A stretch of DNA of 64,000 nt, from positions 248,001 to 312,000 of the forward strand of contig NZ_FOCT01000001.1 in assembly GCF_900110185.1 (NCBI RefSeq). Direction: 5' to 3'. Of the stretch, positions 1 through 8,455 are shown piece by piece. This DNA comes from Nitrosospira multiformis. Lineage in GTDB: Bacteria; Pseudomonadota; Gammaproteobacteria; Burkholderiales; Nitrosomonadaceae. Below the pieces are notes generated by a model, which had not been told where the DNA came from, ran no database searches, and worked only from the letters and a program-made list of their open reading frames with translations. Numbering within the stretch: position 1 is the first letter of the stretch; each line of letters begins with the position of its first letter. A program made the translations under genes and the position numbers.

Positions 1-81
1 GCCGCGTATACCTCGCGATATCTACTGTTACTTCGATAACGATATCAAAGTAAGAGCGCCTTTCGACGCGCAATCATTGAT

Positions 82-217
82 CTCCAAGCTTTAGCCACGA
101 AATGAGTCCCAGGAACGTCCTTCCCGTAAGGGAGAGACCCGCAACCCGAAGAGGCACATCTCACTCCAAGCTTAGCTACGAAATGAGTCTCATGAACAAC
201 CTCTCCCCGTGGGGAGA
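82..217. repeat. Pair of imperfect direct repeats, each ending in a GC-rich hairpin
   Basis: Two copies of a ~55-base unit start near 82 and 163. Both contain CTCCAAGCTT(T)AGC followed by ACGAAATGAGTC. Each copy ends in a small inverted repeat: TTCCCGTAAGGGA in the first and CTCTCCCCGTGGGGAGAG at 201-218 in the second. No coding gene is supported in bases 1-324. The same CTCTCC/GGAGAG palindrome recurs elsewhere in the window, which suggests a dispersed repeat family. Confidence 0.6.
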
Positions 218-324
218 GGGCGCAAATTGAAATAAATAATGAAAGGATAACAGCTCGCAAGGGCCCCGCTGTTCAAGGCGGGTACGGAAACGACTTTCCC
301 ACTCAAGCAACAGTGTAGAAAACT

Positions 325-765
325 CTACTGGCCAGTGTGATTTGAGCTGTCACCCTTGTCGTGCTGCCCTGATTTTCCACTCCGCAACGAGTATGGGGTC
401 TCCTTCTCGTGCTCAGCATGTGAACCACCTTTTCCACGTGATTCCCCGCCTTTGCGCCCTGCTTCGCGCGCCTCCCGGGAATCAAACTCATGCGCCGTAC
501 CCTTCTCATGTGCGGCCTTGCCACCCTTCCTGCCTGCCTCGCGCGCCTCTTTCGAATCAAACTCGTGCGCCGTGCCCTTCAAATGAGCCGCCCTGCCCCC
601 TTTTCTGCCCGCCTCGCGTGCTTCCTCAGAATCGAACTCATGGGCAGTACCTTTTAAATGGGCCGCCTTGCCGCCTTTACTGGCGATTTCACGCTGCTTG
701 TTTGCATCCATTGAAGCAAAACCGCGCCTGTCACCGCTTTTTCCTCGCTCTTTATCTGCAACCAT
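325..765 (-). CDS. KGG-repeat general stress protein (GsiB-like)
   Basis: This 146-residue, very hydrophilic protein consists mostly of three tandem units of about 25 residues with the pattern KGGxAAHxKGTAHEFDS followed by EAREAGR. The KGG motif is that of the stress-induced repeat family that includes Bacillus GsiB and E. coli YciG. Such proteins are glycine-, lysine- and glutamate-rich, resemble hydrophilins and are linked to desiccation or general stress. The ATG at 765 is chosen because GGAGG lies six bases upstream; a longer reading to 831 has no such site. There is no signal peptide or membrane segment, so it should be cytoplasmic. The client or target is unknown. Opposite-strand open frames here are shadows of the repeats. 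Confidence 0.85.
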   Translation of the reverse strand: MVADKERGKSGDRRGFASMDANKQREIASKGGKAAHLKGTAHEFDSEEAREAGRKGGRAAHLKGTAHEFDSKEAREAGRKGGKAAHEKGTAHEFDSREAREAGRKGGESRGKGGSHAEHEKETPYSLRSGKSGQHDKGDSSNHTGQ

Positions 766-831
766 GCCATGCCTCCGAATTATCAAATACTTTTTAGAAC
801 TTCCCTCTGACAAGCCACCGGAAAACTCCAA

Positions 832-1425
832 GCGTCATGAAGATGAGGGTTTCTTATCTCAATTTGTTAAAGTTAAAAGCAGAGAATGATTTATCTTAGC
901 TCCGAAAACACATTGGCTCTGTTCGGAAGCATACATAGTTCAGGTTATTCAAGTTGTTGCAACGATTCCTGTTTCTTCGCGCGAGCAGTGTTGATTGGGC
1001 GGGGGAGTTTCTTCGATAGCAAATGGGGAGCGTACTCATCCGGTAGAAGACAAGCGGAGGAAGGCGGTAACTGAGTTACTACTATAGGATGGAACCCGGA
1101 CTTAGAAGATATGGAAATAGAAATGGATTTACTTCGCGCCGCCCTGGAGGGGAAATGAATCAGCTATCTACCCAAGATACTAATGCTCAATCAGGGAGGA
1201 ACGCTGGCAATCGGATCATGACAGGACGGCATGACTGTGTGGATGCCTGTTGCCGAAGCTGAAAGCCGAGATGAAAGAAAGACTGAGGAATGAGGGAAGG
1301 TTGAGATGAAGATCAAGGTATCTGGCCAGATAAGCGCGCTTCCATTAGTAGTAAGTTTCTATGGAAATCCCGAAATATCGGCGAGTGAACGCTACGTTAC
1401 CCGATTCGCTCGCATGCTGAAAAAC
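832..1425. other. Intergenic stretch without a supported gene
   Basis: A 62-codon frame at 886-1074 has no recognisable motif and no convincing ribosome site. Nothing else on either strand is supported. The left part should carry the promoter of the KGG gene; the right end abuts the IS481 target duplication. Confidence 0.5.
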
Positions 1426-1432
1426 CTTTAGT

Positions 1433-2655
1433 TGTAGTAGTTTCGATTTAATCTGACAGTAGGACCTTGGCCTTTGGTGGGGTTACCTGGTTTGATAGAG
1501 GTGCGAATCTTTATCAAATTGAGCGCGGATAGCGCAAAGGAGTAACCCCATGAGTAGTGTTCAACAAAATGTGATCAGGCACAAGATAGACCTGCTAAAT
1601 CTGGCGGCCGAGCTTGGCAATGTATCGCGCGCCTGCAAGGTGATGGGTCTTTCCCGCGATACCTTTTATCGCTACCAATCGGCGATGGAATCAGGCGGTG
1701 TCGATGCTCTGATCGATGCCAATCGAAGGAAGCCCAATCCCAAGAATAGGGTTGAAGAAGTAACCGAGGTGGCGGTAGCTGCATTTGCTATTGAGCAGCC
1801 TGCCTTCGGTCAAGTTCGGGTATCCAACGAACTACGTAAGCGTGGTATCTTCATTTCCCCCTCAGGCGTTCGCTCGGTCTGGTTGCGCCGTGACTTGGAA
1901 TCATTCAAGAAACGTTTGATCGCCCTGGAGCGTCATGTCGCGGAAACGGGCGGAGTTCTGACCGAAGCGCGGGTTAGTGCTCTGGAGAAGAAGCAAGACG
2001 ATGATGTAGCCCATGGCGAAATTGAAACGGCTCATCCAGGCTACCTTGGCAGCCAGGACACCTTCTACGTGGGAACAATCAAGGGTGTTGGCCGCATTTA
2101 TCAGCAGACCTTCGTCGACACCTACTCCAAGTGGGCTGCGGCCAAGCTCTATACGACCAAGACTCCGATTACAGGCGCGGATTTACTCAATGATCGAGTG
2201 CTCCCCTTCTTTGCAGAACAGGACATGGGCCTGATCCGTGTTCTGACTGACAGAGGGACAGAGTATTGTGGAAAACCGGAAACTCATGACTACCAGCTCT
2301 ACCTCGCCATTAACGACATTGAACACTCAGGACTAAAGCCAGTCACCCCCAGACCAACGGCATCTGTGAGCGCTTCCATAAGACTATCCTGCAAGAGTTT
2401 TACCAGGTCGCGTTCCGACGCAAGATCTACAGATCAATCGAGGAACTGCAAATTGATTTGGATGACTGGCTGTATCACTACAATCATGACCGCACCCATC
2501 AGGGAAAGATGTGTTGCGGCCGAACACCTATTCAAACATTAATTGACGGAAAGGAGGTCTGGAACGATAAAATTACTGCACTGAACAGCTGAATCTGATC
2601 TGACAACTGCACCTGTCAAATCGGGTAACTGTCAGATGAAGTCGCAACTACTACA
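1433..2655 (+). mobile_element. IS481-type insertion sequence, complete ends
   Basis: The element is about 1.22 kb. Its left end, 1433-1460, begins TGTAGTAGTT and its right end, 2628-2655, finishes AACTACTACA. The two ends are inverted repeats of 28 bases with three mismatches. Both ends are flanked by the identical heptamer CTTTAGT (1426-1432 and 2656-2662), a target-site duplication. The TGT...ACA termini and the single DDE transposase of about 345 codons fit the IS481 family. An exact target duplication suggests fairly recent insertion, although the transposase frame is broken. Confidence 0.88.
1550..2592 (+). pseudogene. IS481 family transposase, frameshifted
   Basis: The N-terminal ~60 residues form a helix-turn-helix (GNVSRACKVMGLSRDTFYRY). 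A DDE/RNase H-like integrase core follows, with DTYSKWAAAKLY and LTDRGTEYCG carrying the first two acidic residues. Near 2327 one base is missing. The reading frame then changes, and the real C-terminus (KASHPQTNGICERFHKT, then HYNHDRTHQG) continues in another frame to TGA at 2590-2592. Read in one frame, the protein ends wrongly at 2542. Family members are normally read in one frame, so this copy is probably inactive unless the indel is a sequence error. A start at 1550 has AAAGGAG upstream. Confidence 0.88.
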
Positions 2656-3213
2656 CTTTAGTTTTCGAGAAATGTCTCTTTGTGCTTGTAGATTCATGAA
2701 TGACTCCTGAAAACAGTTCGAATGTATCAAAACTGTCAACTGAAGTCGTGATATTCATACCTTATCGCAATTTTCCGTTGCCTAGTCGCCTCCAAGTTCG
2801 GGGAAGAAGTTGAGGAATGAGCTCTCATCGACAAAGAGCTGACTCAACATCTTTAGCGCATTTCTCGTTTGCTGCACTGACGACTACATCACGCGATTCG
2901 AGCTCAACCATTTTGGTGCCCGACTTCCGGCTATGGACTGTCCAGCCTCCACCGAATCCAGCCAGAAGAGCTTCAGCCACGATCAAAACCTGGAGAGCTG
3001 CGCCGCCAAACATCAACAAACTCGATTGAGGGTATCGCAGATGCTGCATACGACAGCGAAAGCAGTTTAGCTGCACCCTATCTACACGAAGAACTCTTAA
3101 CCGATTTCCCAAAGCCTAAGGTTTACTGGCAAAGGAATCAGGACCGAGTCTTGGGTTGGTGCCTTGCTGCACCACCTAAAAAGCCCTTAATTATCTCTAG
3201 GGCATTAGAAACG

Positions 3214-3249
3214 AAAAAGCCACTCCGAGGTGGGCTTTTCAATTTTTTT
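3214..3249 (+). terminator. Rho-independent terminator-like hairpin
   Basis: AAAAGCC (3215-3221 region) pairs with GGGCTTTT, with CTCCGAGG in the loop and one bulged base. A run of seven T follows at 3243-3249. The gene it would terminate is not identifiable. Confidence 0.5.
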
Positions 3250-3256
3250 CCAATAA

Positions 3257-3278
3257 AAACCCGCCTTTCAGCGGGTTT
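3257..3278. terminator. Perfect 8-bp hairpin next to the terminator
   Basis: AAACCCGC (3257-3264) and GCGGGTTT (3271-3278) pair perfectly around a six-base loop. A-rich sequence lies on the left and only a short T tail on the right. It could be a second terminator, read from either strand. Confidence 0.4.
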
Positions 3279-3425
3279 CAAAGTGAGCAACTCGTATTCT
3301 ATACAATATTTCTATCACTGCTTCCCGAAAAAACAAGCGTTTTTCCCCTTCTATTCTTTATTTAAAACACAGCAAACCTAGCATAAACTTTAAAGTTTTC
3401 TGAGTAATAGCTGGAGTATGTTTAT

Positions 3426-3818
3426 ATGAGATCCCTGAAGATTCATCTAGACCACGAAAGCTTTCGGCCATTTCTGATACTGCTCGACAAACAGGATCTT
3501 CCCTACATTGTGGTCGACCATCGTTCGGATGCGCTCATATCTTCCCTGTTCCTGGACATCCCGAAGTCAGCGGAAGTGCTCGATCGTCTTTCACTAGTGA
3601 TAACAGAGTTTATATCTCGAAAAAACAAAAAAGCTGTTATTGTCATGAATGACAAACGAAGAGTCAGTGCTTCGGGTCTGCCAGAACAAGAAATTGCTCT
3701 TCTTCTCATACATGCCGAGCGCATCAAGATAACCGAGCCAGATGTAGTGAAGCATTTTGTTACCGCTTCCAAAGATGCGACCTTAAAGCGACGAAAGCAA
3801 CGTTTCTATAGCGAGTAG
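3426..3818 (+). CDS. Hypothetical protein, 130 residues
   Basis: I do not recognise this family. The protein is soluble, with no signal peptide or membrane segment, and has a basic C-terminus (KDATLKRRKQRF). A GGAG lies about 10 bases before the ATG, and a strong hairpin terminator follows the stop at 3844-3872, which together support a real gene. It sits between the IS481 element and the prophage remnant, so it may be part of the mobile region. Its first ~50 residues (FRPFLILLDKQDLPYIVVDH) look like alternating helix and strand, but no catalytic motif is visible. Confidence 0.6.
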   Translation: MRSLKIHLDHESFRPFLILLDKQDLPYIVVDHRSDALISSLFLDIPKSAEVLDRLSLVITEFISRKNKKAVIVMNDKRRVSASGLPEQEIALLLIHAERIKITEPDVVKHFVTASKDATLKRRKQRFYSE

Positions 3819-3843
3819 GGACAGGGACAGACCTGCCTCAAAC

Positions 3844-3872
3844 AAATACGGGGGAGAAATCCCCCGTATTTT
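3844..3872. terminator. Bidirectional rho-independent terminator
   Basis: A perfect 12-bp stem, AAATACGGGGGA with TCCCCCGTATTT, closes a GAAA tetraloop. The stem has A on its left and T on its right, so it can work on both strands. It lies between the convergent genes ending at 3818 (+) and 3885 (-). Confidence 0.85.
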
Positions 3873-3884
3873 CCTGTTACTTGA

Positions 3885-4268
3885 TCAGGCAAGAAACTCA
3901 GCTTTTGCAAGCCTCTTCTGAATGAACACCGCTCGTTTCCCTGTAACGAGGGTTTGATGATACATATACGCCTCCCCTCGCTTATCTCTATATTTCTTCA
4001 TGATTCCTCGGAAATATCCTGAATCAATATAGGTTTGGTATGGAAGCGTATCGTCCATCAGGATCGCCCGCCCCTTTAGGAACTTGAATAGCCTGCCTGA
4101 GCCTATTCCCAACTCCTTGGAGACCTCCTGAACCGTCTGGCAATTGACTACCTCGGCAACAAACAGCATCATGGAATTCCGCTTTGGCTTCACCTCAGCC
4201 ACTTCTGTTTTAACGCCAGCACTTTCTCTGTATAGGCGAGCAATAAGCCGCGCAGCACGACAAAACAA
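3885..4268 (-). CDS. KilAC-domain phage antirepressor, C-terminal fragment
   Basis: The 127 residues match the C-terminal KilAC domain of phage antirepressors. A winged-helix part includes QEVSKELGIGSGRLFKFLK and is followed by the characteristic TLPYQTYIDSGYF and HQTLVTGKRAVFIQKRL. Full-length antirepressors carry an N-terminal Rha, BRO-N or AntA/B domain, which is absent here. The frame opens at a TTG without a good ribosome site, so this is most likely a truncated remnant. It is divergent from the decayed integrase just to the right; together they are what remains of a prophage. Function today is doubtful. Confidence 0.7.
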   Translation of the reverse strand: MFCRAARLIARLYRESAGVKTEVAEVKPKRNSMMLFVAEVVNCQTVQEVSKELGIGSGRLFKFLKGRAILMDDTLPYQTYIDSGYFRGIMKKYRDKRGEAYMYHQTLVTGKRAVFIQKRLAKAEFLA

Positions 4269-4302
4269 ATGAAGGCCACGGAAACCCGCGATATTTTACG
4301 TA

Positions 4303-4820
4303 ACAAATGAGATGGTCGCCCTAGTTTATGAATGCACTTCGCCGCTCATAAAATATGCAATTGATCTAGCCTATTTGACAGCACAACGGCCTTCTGATGT
4401 GCTGAAAATGTGATGGGATTATATTAAGGATGGTTCGTTATGGGTTGAGCAGGAAAAGACTGGCTCTAAGTTGCAGATTGATTTGGTCGGGGAGTTATCC
4501 GCATTGATCAAACGCATCAAGTCGCGCGGCATTGTTGGCATGACCATTCTTGCCGATCCCAGGGGGCAGCCGTTAAAACAGTATAGCTATTTCAGGAGTC
4601 AGTTTAAGCTGGCGCGCGATCGTGCAGAGAGGTGAGCAGAAGAACTTGGAATCACTTTCACTCGCTTTCAATTTAGAGATCTTCGTGCAAAGAGCGCTTC
4701 CGATATGGAAGCATGGCGAGCGCCGGGAAGCTGCTTGGACACACTACAGAGTCAATGACCGCAAAATACGTGCGGTCAAGAGTGGGCGAAAAGGTTTCCC
4801 CGATCCTTAATTCTGGATAA
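4303..4820 (+). pseudogene. Phage-type tyrosine integrase remnant
   Basis: Only the catalytic half remains. It can be followed as AIDLAYLTAQRPSDVLKM, an in-frame TGA at 4411-4413, then WDYIKDGSLWVEQEKTGSKL, a second TGA at 4633-4635, then FQFRDLRAKSASDM, and after a one-base shift near 4710, ASAGKLLGHTTESMTAKYV. The integrase active-site elements are visible: R of AQRPSD, the KTG lysine region, the degraded HxLR box (here FQFRDLRA) and H of LGHTT, but the final Tyr-containing part is read only in the shifted frame. Two stops and a frameshift make it dead. It ends about 80 bases from the 3' end of tRNA-Cys, the usual position for an integrase beside its attachment site. Confidence 0.85.
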
Positions 4821-4878
4821 TCAAAACTACAGAAGTAATAACTTGGCGAAACGTTTCGCCATTCCTCTATCCAGAATT
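4809..4878. repeat. Nested palindromes beside tRNA-Cys
   Basis: An outer 11-bp perfect inverted repeat, AATTCTGGATA (4809-4819) with TATCCAGAATT (4868-4878), encloses an inner 18-bp perfect palindrome, TGGCGAAACGTTTCGCCA (4844-4861). The outer arm overlaps the integrase stop codon, and T-rich sequence follows the right arm. It could be a terminator, or recombination/excisionase sites left from the prophage attachment region. Confidence 0.7.
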
Positions 4879-4900
4879 TTTATAACCTATTGATTTTTTA

Positions 4901-4974
4901 TGGAGGCGGGGGTCGGAATCGAACCGGCGTCCACGGCTTTGCAGGCCGCTGCATAACCACTCTGCCACCCCGCC
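4901..4974 (-). tRNA. tRNA-Cys (anticodon GCA)
   Basis: The reverse strand folds as a cloverleaf. The acceptor GGCGGGG pairs with CCCCGCC, the anticodon loop reads CTGCAAA, the T loop contains GGTTCGATTCC, and an encoded CCA ends at 4901. It is the usual neighbour of tRNA-Gly downstream of uvrC-pgsA (E. coli order uvrC-pgsA-glyW-cysT-leuZ). The tRNA-Leu expected next is not found; the prophage remnant starts there instead. Confidence 0.97.
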
Positions 4975-5121
4975 TTACTAGGCCTACGGCAACCGTATTG
5001 CTACTTTGGCACCGTTGCGGTGCGAGAACAAAAAGCAAAAAGGGAAAACGGATATTTTTAGCCTGAGTCCCACAAGTCAAATCCGACAGAGACCACGGCA
5101 ATGATCCATTTTCCCAGTAAC

Positions 5122-5196
5122 TGGAGCGGGAAACGAGGCTCGAACTCGCGACCCCAACCTTGGCAAGGTTGTGCTCTACCACTGAGCTATTCCCGC
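5122..5196 (-). tRNA. tRNA-Gly (anticodon GCC)
   Basis: The reverse strand begins GCGGGAATAGCTCAG, has the anticodon stem-loop CCTTGCCAAGG with GCC, and ends in the encoded CCA at 5122. It lies 147 bases upstream of tRNA-Cys in the same direction, and the two are probably one transcript. Confidence 0.97.
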
Positions 5197-5480
5197 GAAA
5201 AACAGCCTGCCATTATAAGGGCGGCGCTATCTTTGTCAAGAAAGTAACCCTCAAAGGTATCCATCTGAAGGTAAAAAAGACTTGAGCGAATATTGCATAC
5301 GGAAAGTGTTGCGTAGGGAAATGACGGCTCTGAGAAGGTAATCTGGATTCAACGCCGGATAGGTCGAGAAACAAATACTCCTATCGCTAGGTCGGCTCTT
5401 ATTTTTGCCATTCAAACTTCCTGCACCCCGTGGGACAAACATCCTACATCGTGCCTCCTCCATCTGCACCTCCAGGATGT

Positions 5481-5756
5481 CTACACCTCTGGCGGCTCCG
5501 GATTCAGGCCCGACATCACGATGATTTCCATCGGTGCGAGATGACTCAGGTTTGATGCTCTTGCAATCACATCCTGTTCCTGCAGGAGCTGATACTGAAA
5601 CGCCCCCTCGTACATATCCTCGACCAGCAGTTTCACGACTCTCTTCGGCCATCCTGTCATCCACCGGTTGGCAATCCCGATTCCTGTTTCTCCCGACTCG
5701 CATATCATTTCCCGAACCTCATCGGGATAGATGTCCGGATTGTATAGTGATGCCAT
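5481..5756 (-). CDS. Hypothetical protein, 91 residues
   Basis: The protein is small, soluble and acidic (MASLYNPDIYPDEVREMIC, then LLVEDMYEGAFQYQLLQEQD). I do not recognise the family. The start is well supported by AAGGAAGGAG a few bases before the ATG, better than for the overlapping frame 5251-5703, which is rejected. It lies 28 bases after pgsA on the same strand and is probably cotranscribed with uvrC-pgsA. The residues point to a helical protein without membrane segments or metal motifs. Confidence 0.65.
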   Translation of the reverse strand: MASLYNPDIYPDEVREMICESGETGIGIANRWMTGWPKRVVKLLVEDMYEGAFQYQLLQEQDVIARASNLSHLAPMEIIVMSGLNPEPPEV

Positions 5757-5784
5757 TTTTTCTCCTTCCTTTGCCCAAGCTTGC

Positions 5785-6357
5785 TCAGCCGTGCTTTATC
5801 ACCTGCGGAATCGCGATCTTGAGATAATAGGCCATCGACCACAACGTCAGTATTGCTGCGAGATAGATCAGCCAGGTGCCTATTTCATGCGGATCGAAGC
5901 TTTCATCTATTTTTTCGTCATATAGCAACAGCGGAATAGCTGCCATTTGCGATACGGTTTTCAATTTTCCCAGAAAGGAAACAGCCACGCTCTTGCCTTT
6001 GCCGATCTGGGCCATCCATTCGCGCAAGGCCGAAATAGTGATTTCCCGCCCTATGATGATGAAAGCGATCAGGGCATCCAGCCTGCTCAGGTAAACCAGC
6101 ACGATGAGCGCGGCAGCGACCATGAGCTTGTCAGCAACGGGGTCGAGGAACGCACCGAAGGCCGAGGTCTGCCGCAGCACGCGCGCAAGATAGCCGTCCA
6201 GCCAATCGGTAATGGCGGCGCCAGTAAAGATAATGGTTGCGATCAGGTTCTGGTCTGCGTGCGATAACCAGGTCGAGGGAAAATAGAATATACCCACGAA
6301 CAGCGGAATCGCCACGATGCGCAGCCAAGTGAGTACGTTGGGCAGATTAAAAGGCAT
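5785..6357 (-). CDS. pgsA: CDP-diacylglycerol-glycerol-3-phosphate 3-phosphatidyltransferase
   Basis: PgsA makes phosphatidylglycerophosphate from CDP-diacylglycerol and glycerol 3-phosphate, the committed step to phosphatidylglycerol, in the inner membrane. The 190 residues contain the full CDP-alcohol phosphotransferase signature DG-x2-AR-x8-G-x3-D-x3-D (DGYLARVLRQTSAFGAFLD then PVAD) near residues 52-78 and several hydrophobic helices. Length is normal for the family. It follows uvrC on the same strand and precedes the tRNA-Gly/tRNA-Cys pair, the arrangement also seen in E. coli. Confidence 0.95.
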   Translation of the reverse strand: MPFNLPNVLTWLRIVAIPLFVGIFYFPSTWLSHADQNLIATIIFTGAAITDWLDGYLARVLRQTSAFGAFLDPVADKLMVAAALIVLVYLSRLDALIAFIIIGREITISALREWMAQIGKGKSVAVSFLGKLKTVSQMAAIPLLLYDEKIDESFDPHEIGTWLIYLAAILTLWSMAYYLKIAIPQVIKHG

Positions 6358-6438
6358 AAGGGTCGGGAATATGCCATTAAAAAACGAATCTGGAAAGCGT
6401 CCCGCTGCAGGCCACTGAGCCTGCAGGCTGGATAAGAT

Positions 6439-8259
6439 TCAATGCAGTTCCCTGTAAATTTTCTCTGCCAGCGCGCGGCTGATGCCGTCAGCTTGCTGCA
6501 ATTCTTCGATGCTCGCAGTGCGCACGCCTTTCAGGCCGCCAAACCTCGCCAGCAGACTTTGCCGGCGCTTGGCGCCGATACCGGCGATCTGCTCCAGGCT
6601 TGAACTGAGGCGGGCCTTGCCAAGTTTTGCGCGATGGCCGTAAATTGCAAAGCGATGCGCTTCATCCCGAATCTGCTGGATGAGATGTAATCCAGGATGA
6701 TCCTTTGATAATTGTAGTGGTTTTTTCACCCCTGGGAAAATCAATTGCTCCAGTCCCGGCTTGCGCTCTTCGCCTTTTGCCACGCCTACCAGGTTGGCAT
6801 CGTTCAACCCCAGCTCTACCATGACCTCGTGAGCAGCGTTGATCTGCCCTCTTCCGCCGTCGATCAGGATCAGATCGGGTAGATTGCCTTCGCCTTCCGC
6901 AATTTTATGGTAGCGCCGTGAGAGAACATCGCGCATGGCGGCATAATCGTCTCCCGGCGTGATATCAGTAATATTGTAGCGGCGGTACTCGCTATTGCGC
7001 ATGGCAAAGTTGTCATAAACCACGCAGGAAGCGATGGTCGCTTCACCCATTGTATGACTGATATCGAAACATTCAATCCGGCTCAACCCTGTCATATCCA
7101 GGGCTTGCTGCAAGGCTTGCAGCCGCTCCTCCTGACTCGCCTGGCGGCCTAGCATTTGTTCCAGCGCAAGGGCGGCGTTTTCTGTCGCCATATCCAGCCA
7201 CACGCGCCGGCTGCCTATCGGATTCACATTGATGATCACTTTATGGCCAGCCTGCTGCGTGAGCAGAGCCTGGAGAGATTCCCGCGGAACTCTCTCGCCC
7301 ACGATGATCAGATCCGGAACGCTGCGATTGAGGTAGTGCTGGGCCAGGAATGCTTCCGCCACGGCGGCGAGATCATATCCTTCCGCGTTTTGCGGAAAAA
7401 AACTCTTGTCCCCGAGGTGACGTCCTCCCCTGACCATGGCAAGGTTGACACACACCCGGCCCCCGCCGTTATTCTCTGCCACGCAGGCGACGATATCGGC
7501 ATCCAACGCTTGCCCGCTATCCACGAATTGCTTTTCGCAAATCTTTCGCAGAGACTGAATCTGGTCGCGAAACAGCGCCGCCTGCTCGTATTCCTGTTCA
7601 TCGGCGGCCTCATGCATTTTTCTCGTAATGCTTTTCAAAACCTCCGTTTGCTTGCCCTCGAGAAAAAGCTCCGCATCCCTTGCGTCTTCCGCGTAGGCTT
7701 CTTCGCTGACCAGATCCACGCAAGGTCCGCTACAGCGCTTGATCTGGTAGAGCAGGCAGGGACGTGTACGATTACTGAAAACACTGTCTTCGCAAGTGCG
7801 AATCCGAAATACCTTTTGCAGCAACTGGATGCTCTCTCGCACCATTCCCGCATTCGGGAAGGGACCAAAATAATGGTGTTTCTTGTCGAGCGGGCCGCGA
7901 TGAAATCCAAGCCGGGGAAACCTGTGCCCGCTCAAGATCACATAGGGATATGATTTATCATCCCTGAATAGTATGTTATAGCGAGGATTTAAGCTCTTTA
8001 TTAAGTTGTTTTCGAGTAACAGGGCCTCTGCTTCAGATCGCGTAACGGTAGTCTCGATTCCCGCGATCTGGGAGACCATGAGTTGCGTGCGAGGAGCCAA
8101 GCCGTTCTTCTGAAAATAGGAAGAAACACGCTTCTTGAGATCAATCGCCTTGCCGACATAAATCACCTGCCCGGCTGAGTTCATCATGCGATAGACTCCA
8201 GGCTGGGATGGAAGGCCTATACAAAACGCCTTGGCATCGAAAGCCGGTTCTGCCTGCAA
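6439..8259 (-). CDS. uvrC: Excinuclease ABC subunit C
   Basis: UvrC makes both incisions around UvrB-marked lesions in nucleotide excision repair. The 606-residue protein has, in order: the N-terminal GIY-YIG nuclease ([19 protein letters not shown], residues ~15-40), the cysteine region ([25 protein letters not shown]), a UvrB-binding UVR motif (~200-240), the RNase H-like C-terminal nuclease ([16 protein letters not shown] with catalytic Asp; [11 protein letters not shown]), and the terminal (HhH)2 ([18 protein letters not shown]). Size and order are typical. It starts five bases after the tautomerase stop and leads into pgsA. Confidence 0.97.
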   Translation of the reverse strand: MQAEPAFDAKAFCIGLPSQPGVYRMMNSAGQVIYVGKAIDLKKRVSSYFQKNGLAPRTQLMVSQIAGIETTVTRSEAEALLLENNLIKSLNPRYNILFRDDKSYPYVILSGHRFPRLGFHRGPLDKKHHYFGPFPNAGMVRESIQLLQKVFRIRTCEDSVFSNRTRPCLLYQIKRCSGPCVDLVSEEAYAEDARDAELFLEGKQTEVLKSITRKMHEAADEQEYEQAALFRDQIQSLRKICEKQFVDSGQALDADIVACVAENNGGGRVCVNLAMVRGGRHLGDKSFFPQNAEGYDLAAVAEAFLAQHYLNRSVPDLIIVGERVPRESLQALLTQQAGHKVIINVNPIGSRRVWLDMATENAALALEQMLGRQASQEERLQALQQALDMTGLSRIECFDISHTMGEATIASCVVYDNFAMRNSEYRRYNITDITPGDDYAAMRDVLSRRYHKIAEGEGNLPDLILIDGGRGQINAAHEVMVELGLNDANLVGVAKGEERKPGLEQLIFPGVKKPLQLSKDHPGLHLIQQIRDEAHRFAIYGHRAKLGKARLSSSLEQIAGIGAKRRQSLLARFGGLKGVRTASIEELQQADGISRALAEKIYRELH

Positions 8260-8264
8260 GGCGA

Positions 8265-8453
8265 TCAGTCCTCCTCACCCAGCAGGGTGCCTGCGATGGC
8301 CCAGCTTTCATGGGGCATTTCATCGAAAGCGATATACGTATAGGACTTGGGCTTATGAGCGATGCGCTCCAGTGTATCGGTTATTTCCTGAGCAATCTGT
8401 TTCTTTTGCTCGCGACTGAGCGAGCCGGCAATACGGATATTGACATAGGGCAT
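8265..8453 (-). CDS. 4-oxalocrotonate tautomerase family protein
   Basis: This 62-residue protein is the size of a 4-OT monomer. It begins [20 protein letters not shown], leaving Pro-1, the catalytic base of the superfamily, after methionine removal; an Arg occurs in the position often used for substrate carboxylates (IRIAG). Such proteins assemble as hexamers. No aromatic degradation genes lie nearby, so the substrate is unknown. It is packed between the uracil-DNA glycosylase gene (stop 2 bases before this start) and uvrC, so it probably shares their transcript. Confidence 0.85.
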   Translation of the reverse strand: MPYVNIRIAGSLSREQKKQIAQEITDTLERIAHKPKSYTYIAFDEMPHESWAIAGTLLGEED

Positions 8454-8455
8454 GG

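Larger units (their letters stand above)
2663..3425. other. Gene-poor stretch with terminator-like hairpins
   Basis: Open frames at 2817-3029 (+) and 2825-3112 (-) overlap each other and show no recognisable domain, so they are not called. Bases 2731-2750 (CTGTCAACTGAAGTCG) loosely resemble the inner side of the IS481 right end and might be an old IS end. Two hairpins at 3214-3278 are listed separately. Confidence 0.45.

Noticed and set aside
1..220. Possible CRISPR array from the repeated units at the left edge
   Set aside because: Only two imperfect copies about 81 bases apart, containing hairpins and no regular spacer, so not a CRISPR.
342..797. Plus-strand frames antisense to the KGG gene
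   Set aside because: They are the complement of a repeated coding sequence and show Pro/Cys/His-rich shadow composition.
5251..5703. 150-codon minus-strand frame over the small gene at 5481-5756
   Set aside because: It overlaps in another frame a gene with a strong ribosome site and has low-complexity Arg/Ser-rich content without a domain.
7156..7953. 265-codon plus-strand frame inside uvrC
   Set aside because: It lies wholly antisense to a well-conserved uvrC.
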